From Chara braunii (Eukaryota > Streptophyta > Charophyceae > Charales > Characeae): DNA of 22,541 nucleotides. Below, one piece after another: positions 1-8,560 of the stretch. The stretch is from assembly GCA_003427395.1 (NCBI GenBank), contig BFEA01000313.1, positions 632,489-655,029 of the forward strand, read 5' to 3'. The position numbers were made by a program, and so were the translations under genes. Each line of letters begins with the position of its first letter. The stretch's first letter is position 1. The notes beneath the pieces were generated by a model that was not told the origin of the DNA, made no database searches, and was given only the letters and a program-made list of their open reading frames with translations.

Positions 1-42
1 CTTCATATAATATAATATTAATAATAATATTTCTATGTGTAT

Positions 43-150
43 GGGTGGGTGTGGGTGGGTGTGGGTGGGTGGCAGGCGGGCGGGCGGGCGGACGAGTGGG
101 TAGGTGGGTGGGCGGGCGGGCGGGCGGGTGGGTGGCACGCTGGCAGGTGC
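43..150. repeat. G-rich low-complexity repeat (GGGT/GGGC type)
   Basis: The plus strand carries many runs of three or more G separated by one or two bases, first as GGGTGGGT with interspersed TG, then as GGCGGGCGGGC. The spacing fits the G-quadruplex consensus many times over. Open frames crossing it encode only Gly/Trp/Val/Arg repeats and look like composition artefacts. Confidence 0.85.
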
Positions 151-179
151 GTGCACCCGCCCCCATGCGTTTTGCCGAA

Positions 180-540
180 AGTGACAAAACTAAGAGGAAG
201 GGGAACGATGAATGCTTGGTTTCTAACCAAAAAAAAATAAATGCGATGAAAACAAAAGGAAAACAAATGCCCACAAAAGTGGAAAACGACGAAAAGAAAA
301 AAAAAAAAATAACTGCGACGAAAACAAAAGAAAAAAAAAAACGTGAAAATGGGAAATGACGAAAACAAAAGAAAAAAAGAACGTCGAGGCACCAGGAAAC
401 GATGAAAATAGAAGGGAAAGAAAAGGTTGCGGCAATGGCAAACGACAAAACTTGAAAGGGGAATGGGAAAAAAAAAAAAAAAAACTAAAGAAGAAAAAGC
501 GGGAAACGACAACCAAAAAAGAAAAAAAATAAAAAAAATC
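180..540. repeat. A-rich purine low-complexity tract
   Basis: This is strongly strand-asymmetric DNA, almost all purine on the plus strand. A loose motif of the form GCGAYGAAAACAAAAGRAAAA recurs at irregular spacing, interrupted by poly(A) runs of 8-16. It looks like a degenerate minisatellite. Long minus-strand frames here are Phe/Leu/Ser-rich shadows of the composition. Confidence 0.75.
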
Positions 541-814
541 CACCTTGCCCGCTTATCGACGGCAGGCGCGTCGAGATTTTCATCCGCATCGATGCTCGCT
601 GTCTAACCGGTCCGTGCGGCCCCGTGGGCGTGCTCTCTCGTGTAGTGGCGCGTTGTCAACAATCCGGTACGAGCGCCACTCTGCACGCCCACCCGCCCTC
701 GATCACCTTCATCCGTTGGCCCGCACCGAAACTTCGACCAGATTCCGGCACGCAGCGGATTATCGACTCTTCCCCCCCCCGACCAATGCTGCTTAAGGAG
801 TGGGATATGTTTGA
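541..814. other. GC-rich unassigned stretch
   Basis: This is mixed, moderately GC-rich sequence between the purine tract and a SINE-like element, with a short C9-10 run near 774. Short overlapping frames exist on both strands but none shows a domain, motif or convincing start. I see no gene, repeat unit or RNA structure that I can support. Confidence 0.5.
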
Positions 815-954
815 AAAAAAAAAGGGCGACGGTCTTAAGCTATCTTCATTGAGCTGACCGGCCCTAGGCAATTCAAAAATATTTAATTTCATCAGGTTCG
901 AACTCGGATCTGTATTTCAACAGTTCAATGGTGTACCCACTGAGCTAGGCTCCT
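815..954 (-). mobile_element. tRNA-derived SINE-like element
   Basis: Read on the minus strand from 954, the sequence starts like a tRNA. A perfect-looking Pol III A box, TAGCTCAGTGGG, lies at 947-936, and a B box, GAGTTCGAACC, at 905-895. They are 30 nt apart, as in a tRNA. The cloverleaf is degenerate: the D stem does not pair, the anticodon stem keeps only about four pairs, and the T stem is imperfect. It is therefore not a functional tRNA gene. Downstream is a unique body of about 80 nt ending in a run of ten T on this strand, as in plant SINEs with T-rich tails (family knowledge). The 3' boundary at 815 is a guess from that run. It could alternatively be a tRNA pseudogene. Confidence 0.6.
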
Positions 955-960
955 GAAGAA

Positions 961-1189
961 GTGGAGTGTTCCGCTCACATTCGGCCCAAAAAGGAAATCG
1001 GTGAGTTTGCGGGGTGTGGCGAAGTGCTCGCCCCCCCCCCCTCCTCCCTACCTCCCTCCCTGCCTCTATCCTTCTCGCACTGCCTCCCTCCCTCTCTCTC
1101 ACCATTGTGGTGCGTGGAGATGTGGATAGTTCCGTTCACAGGTGGCCTGAAAATGAAATAGGTGGGTTCGCCCGGCGTGCTCGAAGTGC

Positions 1190-1196
<7 letters not shown>
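961..1196. repeat. Two imperfect direct copies offset by 161 bp
   Basis: A unit of about 75 bp starting GTGGAGTGTTCCG at 961 recurs as GTGGATAGTTCCG at 1122. The copies share the order GTTCCG-TCACA, GGCC-AAAA, GAAAT-GGTG and GAAGTGC. Each copy runs into a pyrimidine tract: C10 and CCTCCCT-type sequence at 1031-1100 after the first, and (CT)n after the second. This looks like an old tandem duplication of a unit with a pyrimidine tail. Confidence 0.65.

Positions 1197-1222
<26 letters not shown>
1191..1222. repeat. (CT)n microsatellite
   Basis: A pure CT dinucleotide run of about 15 units lies just upstream of the gag-like frame, whose apparent N-terminal extension through it would be only Leu-Ser repeats. 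Confidence 0.95.
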
Positions 1223-1225
<3 letters not shown>

Positions 1226-1239
1226 GAGAGTATCACCCG

Positions 1240-3318
1240 TCACCCGGTCGAACTCTTCGTGAGCTTAAGGAACGTTTTAGACAGGCTCTACTGGCGTGTG
1301 AGAGCTTGGGCGACGATGAGAAGTCGAAAATGACTGACATATCTCAGGCTATTATGCCGACCCAGTCGGTGGCTGCTGTGCGAGAGAGAAGCATGATGAA
1401 GCCATCCACGATAGACCGAGGAGGAAAAAATCGTCTGAGATCGCCTAATCAGAGGTGTGAGGGGGTGAGAGATAATCATCACAGAGATGATCGGCAAAAC
1501 CGATACGAGAGATAGGAAGAATGGGATAGAGAAAGAGATAGATATAACAGTCCGCCTCGATGCTTCTTCGATCCGAAGACTGGGGAGTCTTATTCTCTAC
1601 CCCATGAGAGGCGAGACAGATATATTGTAACGCATCAAGCCCCTGAGCTTGATACCAGGCCTCCCAACTTCAGAGGATATGCAATTTCAGATTACTTAGA
1701 GAAGTGGGAGCGGCATGTATATCATAGTCAGTGGACAGAGGATGAGAATATCGACAACTTGCTGTTCAACTATGACCCAAGCTTAGGCAAGGAGATAAAG
1801 AGTGCGAGGCCAAGGGACCGGCACTGGAAGACTTACAAGGAAGATTTATATCAGCTCTTCAAGCATGAGGATATTAGGTACTCAATCGGAGACGTCGAGA
1901 AGCTGAGCCAGGAAGAGGATGAGAGTGTTCTGGCGTTCGGGAGGAGGTTCGAAAAGATGTCGGATGTGCTGGTGGCAAAGGGGAAGTTGTGTGAGGTTGA
2001 CAGGTGCACCATTTTCATCAGTCGGTTGTCAACGGAAAAACAAAAGGGGATTCTAAGAGACCTTCCTGACGATCGACTCGAGTTTACGACGGTCCTTAGG
2101 TTGGCCATAAGGGCCGACACTGACGAGTATAAGGACTTAGTCTGGACTGGATTGCGCCATAGGGAGAGCCTCCGGTCGGCTTCTCGTTCTTCCGGTGTAG
2201 AGAGGTGCCCAGATTTTGATGATAGACCTTGGGCAAACCACCGGTACCCCCTTGATGGACTTAGAGAGTGACGAACAAACCTCGCTGACGATTCTCGATA
2301 GGTCGCCAGGATAGAGGCAAAGACGGGGACTGTCGGTTATCAGGCGAGGAACGGTCCGTCGAACTCGCTGAGGTGCGATCGAGTTAGGACTGGTTCAGCG
2401 TACTCGCTGAGGTGGGATAATCGAGACTCGGGACCGTGGAGGGGCGCGGAGGATAGAAATCCTCGGACACTGGCCGATTACCGATCGAGGGGGCAGGAGT
2501 ATCATACACGTCACGACGATCCCCCTATCTACAAGGAGGAGGATCGAGATCGACGGGTTGACTATCCTAGAGACTGTACGAAAGATAGGGACAACGGGTA
2601 TTGACGGCACGGTCAGGTGGAGACCTACCCTCACAGCCCGAGACATGATCGAGGTCTCGAAGACCTCCGGGATGGAGAGGAGTATCCTAAGAGTCTAGAT
2701 AGGTATGGCCATGTGACGGCGAGAGACCGACGCGACAATTCCCGCGAGCGGTACGAGAGGAGAGATGTTGATCGGGACCATCATGATGATGCCAGAGGAC
2801 AACGTGAGTCTGATCCGCATCCTAAGGATGCTCGGGTATCAGGCGGACACGGAGGACATAGATGTGTAGAGGATGGACCTTTTTCTCCTCGTAACACATG
2901 CGTCTATTGCTGTTCGAATGACCATATCGGGAGAGATTGCCCCGATCTTCAGAAGGCAATAGACTATGACGTAGTGGGACTTGAGGACCGACAATACGTC
3001 AAGAGAACCGAAAATCGGAGGGATGCATCCGTATTTCCTTCGAAGGAGGAGGACGTGGAGGTCAGTCGAGCATAATTGGATAAGGAAAAAAAGACAGCGA
3101 AGAGTCAGAGCGTCAAAAATAAATCACAGTCAAGATGTGAGACACCTATGATACGCATCCTCGTCGCTACGACCACGTTGTCGCAGACGCCTTCTCTCAA
3201 GAAAACGGTTGATCGAGATATGATTACAGAAGGCCAGAAGGAACATAAAGAAGAACGAAGAGAACTACCACCACGAAAACGAGGCCCTGGGGAGTTACTG
3301 ATACAACAACGCCCTTGA
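1240..3318 (+). pseudogene. Decayed gag-like polyprotein of an LTR-type retrotransposon
   Basis: One reading frame remains coding-like over more than 2 kb, with in-frame stops at 1513, 2269, 2299, 2602 and 3073 and no frameshift; it ends at a TGA at 3316. The first in-frame ATG after the CT tract is at 1330. The region around 1660-2130 resembles the Retrotrans_gag fold: a short FRGY-type segment, YLEKWE, a WTEDENI helix, an HWKTYKEDLYQLF block and a LSQEEDESVLAFGRRFE block. The region 2280-2880 is Arg/Asp/Ser-rich and probably disordered. At 2899-2940 is a perfect C-x2-C-x4-H-x4-C zinc knuckle (CVYCCSNDHIGRDC), the RNA-binding nucleocapsid signature. No protease, RT or integrase follows and I find no LTR pair, so this is a gag-only remnant or a truncated element. 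Confidence 0.7.
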
Positions 3319-4980
3319 GGCTAGCGCTTAGTCAGCGTATGTGATGTTCCATACAGGAAGCGTCCAAGCGAACACGAGATGAGCCCCTATATATCACCGG
3401 TGCCACAAGAGTGCCTATCATACCCACGATTTTTATCAATCCCAAACGAGGGAAACTGGTACCTTTGACCGATGAGATCTTCGCTAATTTTAGGTTGTTA
3501 GCAGCCTTTTACCAACGTCATTCCAGTCGCACATCAGTCACGACCTCGAGCGCTAAAACGGACTGCACTGAGCCCATTTTCCTTGATGAACGTGCCTTAG
3601 GACGTATTTTACTTTCCTGGGAGTGTGGGGACTCTGCTTAACGATGAGGTGGTTCCTCACAGAATACTGGATGACGTTGGGGATTGTCGAGCCCTGTAAT
3701 TCTGGAGAACGTCCTTTTTGGGTCAACGATTGTCGTTTCGGGAGGAGAGAAGCACCCTTCGAGTCAGTTACATGCTCTTTGGACAGATAGGTGAGGCCTC
3801 GACGGAGACATCGAGAAGAGGTCCGGGCTAACTATCGAGCGGCCGCAAACCGGTCGGCCACTCAAAATAAGGGTTTTTGGAGTCTATGTCTGCCAACTAC
3901 GTCCATTTTTATCTCTTCTTTTATCTAACGGGCGATGGAAAAATGGGATGTCCGAGCAGACCCCTGTTTTCTGCCCCTCAACTCACTGACACGACCCCTA
4001 CTATTATTTATTTTACCCTATTACTTTATTACATTTTTGACACTCGTTATGAGGGTCTATTTTGTTTCTACTTGTGTTTCCTCTGACGCTTAGTCGCGGG
4101 CGCGCGGATGCGCCTTCATGTAAGCGGTTTTATGCGGTCGGGTTGAAGTCAGAAATTTATTTATTTTTGCGGCTAAATAAAAAAACATATATATATTCAA
4201 GGATGATAAAAAAGTATCTGTTTTTCGTTATTTTTGTTCGTTTTTCGTTTTTTAGGCCAATTATGTTTCGTTCTGGTTCTACCCCGATTTATGTTGTTCA
4301 ATTTGACCATCAGTGAACCCTTTATTTTTCTGAGTGCATGGATCGGCAGACATTATGGTTTCGGGGGCGATGGCCAACACGCGCGACTGACCGTTTCATA
4401 CGTGACACTTAATATCTTGTTGTCGGGCATCAGTTTGGGCTACGACATTCTACAGTGACGGCCTGCACAACGGTTATTTTGTGGGTTCACTTGATCTTCG
4501 AGGCTCGATTTATTTGGCAATATCCTCATCTAGGGTTATTACTCTCGGCGGTCCGGTTCATTCGACGATTTCAACGGTTCTTCAAAGACAGTCAAAGAAG
4601 TATTTCAGGCCCTGGTCATTTCGACGATGGTTAATGCTGAGAGATAATCTCGTGTCAATGATCTGCTTGGCCTTGGTCTCCCTTTTGGACCAGCCTTATT
4701 TTCTTTCAGCGCCTCATCCTATGTTTGGCAATAGCAGGGTGGGTCTCATTTACCGCAAAGGGTCAATAGGTCGTCGTTGAACTGCTACCGCGGTTACCAA
4801 AATCGGGATTGGGTCGGTGGCTATGTGAACCCCTTGGCCATTACAGGAATGGTGGCATCGAGCGTTTTTGGACCAGGTTGTGATTACGGTTCGCAACAGC
4901 TATGGAGCAGTTACTGGACTGCAGGCCGTGGGGAAACTGGCCCGACGACGGAGGGGCTGGATCGAGGACCGATCAGGTAA
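3319..4980. other. Unassigned stretch downstream of gag remnant
   Basis: No domain is recognisable. A 76-codon open stretch at 3411-3641 begins with a GTG and reads VPIIPTIFINPKRGKLVPL; it looks protein-like and could be a further fragment of the gag element, but I cannot name it. 3870-4330 is AT-rich. Short frames at 4481-4980 have no motif. No LTR, primer-binding site or polypurine tract is evident. Confidence 0.4.
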
Positions 4981-5280
4981 GCTGCAGCCAGTCCCAAGGG
5001 ACCAAAGGGAGGCTTAGGTTGAGCCTCGTCCACGGGGATATATGTTGCAGTGAGGACAGTTCGAGGTATTATTTTTTCGGGGCACATTCGAGACTGAGGC
5101 GATCGGAGAGAACACAGCGCTCGGTTTGCGACCACAGGAGACCGCAGCGAGATAGTACGTGGCCGTTCACGTGAGCAAACGGGATACAGTCGTGGGGTGC
5201 GTGCTTGTTGCAGTGAGATGGAGCCTCCCTCCCCCAAATCCGTGGTGACGTAGGTGAGTAAGTGAGAGGGTGCACAGATT
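4981..5280. other. Unassigned flank of the GA minisatellite
   Basis: This is unique-looking sequence with a G-box-like CACGTG near 5169 and a TACGTGG nearby. These short motifs could occur by chance. The long minus-strand open frame entering from the right is a by-product of the GA repeat (Ser-Leu repeats), not a gene. Confidence 0.4.
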
Positions 5281-5504
5281 GAGGGAGAGAGAGAGGCTGC
5301 GAAGTGAGAGAGAGAGGTTGCGCAGTGAGAGAGAGAGAGGCTGTGCAGTGAGAGAGAGAGGCTTCGAAGTGAGAGAGAGACTGCGCAATGAGAGAGAGAA
5401 AGAGTCTGCGCAGTGAGAGAGAGAGAGCCTGCGCAGTAGAGAGAGAGAGAGCCTGCGCAGTGAGAGAGAGAGAGACTGCACAGTGAGAGAGAGAGAAAGG
5501 GTGC

Positions 5505-5506
<2 letters not shown>
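5281..5506. repeat. GA-rich minisatellite, short units
   Basis: Units of roughly 20-30 bp consist of a GTGAGAGAGAGAG run followed by a short interruption such as GCTGCGAA, TTGCGCA or CTGCGCAG. Exact CTGCGCAG occurs at 5406, 5429 and 5453. Confidence 0.9.

Positions 5507-5575
<69 letters not shown>
5507..5575. repeat. (AG)n microsatellite, about 34 units
   Basis: An uninterrupted AG dinucleotide run of about 69 nt separates the short-unit and longer-unit parts of the GA minisatellite. Its length may be under-represented by assembly. Confidence 0.97.
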
Positions 5576-5578
<3 letters not shown>

Positions 5579-5985
5579 CGGACAAAGGGAGTGAGAGAGA
5601 CTGACTGCGCAGCGAGAGAGAGGGACTGGGGGTAGAGAGAGAGCGAGAGAGAGAGACTACGGACAGAGGGAGTGAGAGAGACTGACTGCACAGCGAGAGA
5701 GAGGGACTGCACGCAGAGAGAGCGAGAGACAGAGACTGCAGACAGAGGGAGTGAGAGAGACTGACTGCGCAGCGAGAGAGAGGGACTGCGGGTAGAGAGA
5801 GGGAGCGAGAGAGAGAGACTGTGGACAAAGGGAGTGAGAGAGACTGACTGCGCAGCGAGAGAGAGGGACTGTGGGCAGAGAGAGAGAGCGAGAGACAAAG
5901 ACTGCAGACAGAGGGAGTGATAGAGACTGACTGCGCAGCGAGAGAGAGAGAGACTGCAGGCACAAAGAGAGCGAGAGAGAAGAGA
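5576..5985. repeat. GA-rich minisatellite, about 69-91 bp units
   Basis: The marker CTGACTG recurs at 5601, 5692, 5761, 5844 and 5927, giving spacings of 91, 69, 83 and 83 bp. Each unit contains CTGACTGCGCAGCGAGAGAG (or a CTGCACAG variant), then GGGACTG, a GA-rich run with GAGCGAGAG, and GGACA-AGGGAGTGAGAG. Spacing differences come mainly from the length of the internal GA runs. Confidence 0.88.
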
Positions 5986-6187
5986 GTTAGTAAGAGAGTG
6001 AGAGTGTTAGAGTGAGAAAGAGAGAAGTTGTGCCTGTGTTGTATTTCTTTTATTTTATTATGTTAATTATGCACGTGACCCAAGCACAGGATAGGTACAT
6101 TCAGGGCAGCGTCAACATGGAGCAGCTCGAGGGGCGGATGTGGGAAACTTGGTAGAGAGTGTTAGCAAGCGGGATGGCATGCATGAG

Positions 6188-6265
6188 CAGTGAGAGAGAA
6201 TTAGGTAGTGAGAGAGAGTGAGGAAGTGAGAGAGAGAGAGGGATAGAGAGAGAGAAAAAAGAGTG
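6188..6265. repeat. GA-rich simple repeat
   Basis: GTGAGAGAGA-type runs interrupted by ATTAGGTA, GGAA and GGATA resume after about 180 bp of ordinary sequence (6000-6187) that holds no recognisable feature. This is probably the same repeat neighbourhood as 5281-5985. Confidence 0.85.
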
Positions 6266-6277
6266 TAGGAATAACCT

Positions 6278-6555
6278 GTTGCTGCTGGCAGAGTGATCAG
6301 CGATCACCGCAAGTGAAGAGATCATCATTACAACTTGTGCAAGAGAAACCGTTGCTGCTGGCAGGGTGATCAACCATTACCACAAGTGAACAGGTCGTCA
6401 TTACCGCATGTGCAAGAGGAACCGCTGCTGCTGGCAGCGTGATCAGCCATTACCGCAAGTGAAGAGATCAACATTGCCACTGGTGCAAGAGAACCCGCTG
6501 TTGGTGGCAGCGGAATCATCCATTACTGTATGTGAACAGAGCATCATTATCGCTA
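6278..6555. repeat. 73-bp tandem repeat, four units
   Basis: The marker GTTGCTGCTGG (or close variants) starts units at 6278, 6351, 6424 and 6497, exactly 73 bp apart each time; the last unit fades near 6555. Within units the order GTGATCA-CATTACCGCAAGTGAA-AG and CATTA-C-TGTGCAAGAG-AACC is conserved. Unit 1 contains the perfect inverted repeat GTGATC-AGC-GATCAC. The period is not a multiple of three and no frame stays open, so it is non-coding satellite-like DNA. Confidence 0.9.
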
Positions 6556-7144
6556 AGAGATCTGATGACTGACTGTTTGTCGATCCCAGAATTCGGATTC
6601 TCGGACTGGCATGGTTACTCGTTCGGGAATCAACCTGGCTGATAAACCTGTTGTTTGACTTTATGGTTGTACTATATTTTAATTTAATTAATTCTTATTT
6701 ATTAATTTATTTCAGCCTCGAGCTAAAGTCGTGGTTAATGTTGTCCGCACACTTCTGAATATTCGGACCGCATAAACGACTATTATTAATTTTAAATATT
6801 ATTTATAGTATTTACTTATTGCTATTGCCATCCCTGCTCGTTGGGATGAAATAAGCACCCATGTGAATTTGATGTTCTGCGGAAAAAATAGCAAGGGTGG
6901 TTTCAGCCCGATTCTAGATCTGTCGGTAAGCCCATAACATTTTATTTGAATTAAAACCTTTATGAAATTCCTATGATCAGTTAAGGACTTAAAGTCCACC
7001 ATCAAGTGGAGGTGGTGACAGACATATCAACTTCACTTACCTGTCCCGCCGTTGAGGACCTCCGATGTGGGCACGGCAAGTGACAGACGTCGTTGTCCCT
7101 GGCTTCGGCGACGAACAGACGATTCCCTCCCCAGGTTTCCTCAC
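6556..7144. other. AT-rich unassigned spacer
   Basis: AT-rich DNA with no open frame of note separates the 73-bp repeat from the truncated LINE. There is a small near-palindrome GGACTTAAAGTCC near 6985 and a CCACC/GGTGG inverted pair just after it. No gene or mobile-element end is clear. Confidence 0.4.
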
Positions 7145-8066
7145 ACCGTGTCAGTTGGTCCAACTAGAAGAACTTACCCACCCCCTTTTGGGGGCAGGGT
7201 CAGCCCAAGTAAGGGTCTGAGAATCCTGCGATGATGAAGGTAATTGGTCATGCAAAGTTTTTGCTTATGGCAGAACACTTTCCCATATCAAATTAGATCC
7301 TCGTATCTGTGGATGGAAGGGCGAGGGTAGCGGAGGTGCAAACCTGCCTCTTATTGACTATACCATTCAAGTAGGTCATGTTCTTCAAGCTAATAAGTCT
7401 GCTCGATCTCCTATTGAGATTGCAGGCTCTAGATGGAGTCAGGTAGTGGATAGTGGGAAACCAAGAATTACGAAGGCCATCCTTAAATGCTGGCAACAAG
7501 TAGCACAAGCTCCCAGCCCGCGCCTTGCAGTCAATCTTTGGCTGCTTTCCCTGTTGGCTACCCCTTCAGCGTTAACCTGACACAAAGGGGGCTAAGGGTT
7601 GACCTCGCCTATAAGAGGTGCAATTGGGTCTTCGAATCTACCCCCCATCTCTGGTATGACTGTCCGGCTTCCAACCGGAATTCGGAATTGGTGGAACTCC
7701 TTCGGGGTCGAGATTTCTCATAATGCTCTGACTTGGGACCGTGAATGGGTCTTGTTGGGTGGAATTCCTTAAAGATTGGAACTACAACAGGGCTGGGGAT
7801 ATATTGCTCAGGTCGCAAGGGCTGTGGGATGTGATGTGATTTGGAAAGAAAGGAACTTACGTATTTTTAAGGGTAAGGAAATGACGAACAAGGAGATACG
7901 GACGTTATTCAAATCCTCCTTGCATCGCCTTATTCAGGCTGACTGGCAAAGGAAAGGAAGTAAGAGGTCCAGGCGTTGGTTCGGCGAAACTTGGGGACTG
8001 AGAGGAAAACTGGCTAAGTTGGAAGGGGAGAAACTGGTGTTGATTGATTGGTTCTGGTCGAATTAG
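7145..8066 (+). pseudogene. LINE copy A ORF2 C-terminal fragment (zf-RVT region)
   Basis: The fragment encodes the C-terminal end of LINE ORF2, with no RT catalytic core. Recognisable parts are WSCKVFAYGRTL (about 7244), RLAVNLWLLSLLATP (about 7521), the zf-RVT-like motif at 7610-7663 and a final IWKERNLRIF...FKSSLHRLIQADW segment before the TAG at 8064. In the zinc motif the first Cys is Tyr (TAT) while the other Cys, His and last Cys remain. Damage: a TGA near 7218 and a frameshift near 7568 (one base short relative to the other copies). Without EN and RT it could never have been autonomous. The identification rests on close matching to copies B and C. Confidence 0.82.
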
Positions 8067-8551
8067 ATGTTTTTGAACCTGGTTTGCTCGGTTCTAACTT
8101 CCACAGGAGGAAGGCAGGGGGAGTGGTAGAGGAGGGAGCGACGACTGGCTTCAGTCGGTCCTGTGGACCGAACTGCCGAGTTAGGCAGAATGGTAGTAGT
8201 AAGGTAGATAGATCGGGCATGGGTAAGTATGTCTCTAGGGTTTTTGGATTGTGTGGTTTTTGGCCTATGGCGAATTTGCTTTCTTTTGGATTGTTGGGCT
8301 TTGTTGGTCTGTGACGGTTGTTGTTTAAGGGTTAGGTTTTCAGGACAGCAGCCTATGTAAGGCCCTTTTTGTTCCTAGATATTTTCAGGACAGCAGCCCG
8401 TGTAAGGCCCTTTCTGTTCCAAGATATTACCGGACCTTGGGGTTCTCGAGCATTGCTCGTAAGCTAAACTGGCTGGTGCTGCCAGAATAACTCCGGGTGG
8501 AATTGTGAGGTCCCCGACCTCCTTTTACCTGGTTATAATGATTTGTTGAGG
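8067..8551 (+). other. LINE copy A 3' UTR
   Basis: This non-coding LINE tail region contains two blocks shared with the other copies: TGCTCGGTTC...GGAGGAAGGCAG at 8085-8117 and TTAGGCAG at 8181-8188. A 45-bp unit starting CAGGACAGCAGCC is tandemly duplicated at 8341-8385 and 8386-8430; copy B has one version of it. The terminal block GAATTGTGAGGTCCCC...ACCTCCTTTT lies at about 8500-8527. Confidence 0.75.
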
Positions 8552-8560
8552 AAAAAAAAA

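Larger units (their letters stand above)
7145..8560 (+). mobile_element. LINE copy A, 5'-truncated L1-type retrotransposon
   Basis: Similarity to copies B and C begins near 7145 (CAGTTGGTCCAACTAGAAG against CAACTGGTCCAACTGGAAG in copy B at about 14435) and continues through the ORF2 C-terminus, the 3' UTR and a ten-A tail at about 8552-8561. Loss of everything upstream of the ORF2 C-terminal third is the usual 5' truncation of target-primed reverse transcription. The 3' UTR keeps the family block GAATTGTGAGGTCCCC near 8501 and has a 45-bp internal duplication. The tail directly abuts the SINE at 8561. Confidence 0.85.

Noticed and set aside
33-543. Minus-strand Phe/Ser-rich frames of 106-159 codons
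   Set aside because: Shadow of the A-rich purine tract on the opposite strand; homopolymer-driven, with no domain or conserved start.
895-954. Functional tRNA gene
   Set aside because: A and B boxes are good but the D and T stems do not pair properly; a SINE head or pseudogene fits better.
1513-3075. Alternative genetic code (in-frame stops read through in the gag frame)
   Set aside because: All three stop codons occur in frame, and in the LINEs stops replace Trp or Gln in only one of two copies; ordinary decay explains both.
3411-3641. Small novel gene
   Set aside because: Only 76 codons, starting at GTG without ATG, with no motif; it may be a fragment of the upstream retroelement but cannot be supported as a gene.
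4911-5963. Minus-strand open frame of 350 codons, Ser/Leu-rich
   Set aside because: It is produced by the GA/CT minisatellite; all three frames on that strand give Ser-Leu repeats, there is no non-repeat domain, and the frame drifts with repeat length.
6278-6555. CRISPR-like array
   Set aside because: Whole 73-bp units drift together with no repeat/spacer alternation, and the context is eukaryotic.
7175-7194. CCCCCTTTTGGGGG hairpin as a terminator or regulatory element
   Set aside because: It lies inside decayed ORF2 coding sequence of copy A and is absent from copies B and C; most likely chance.
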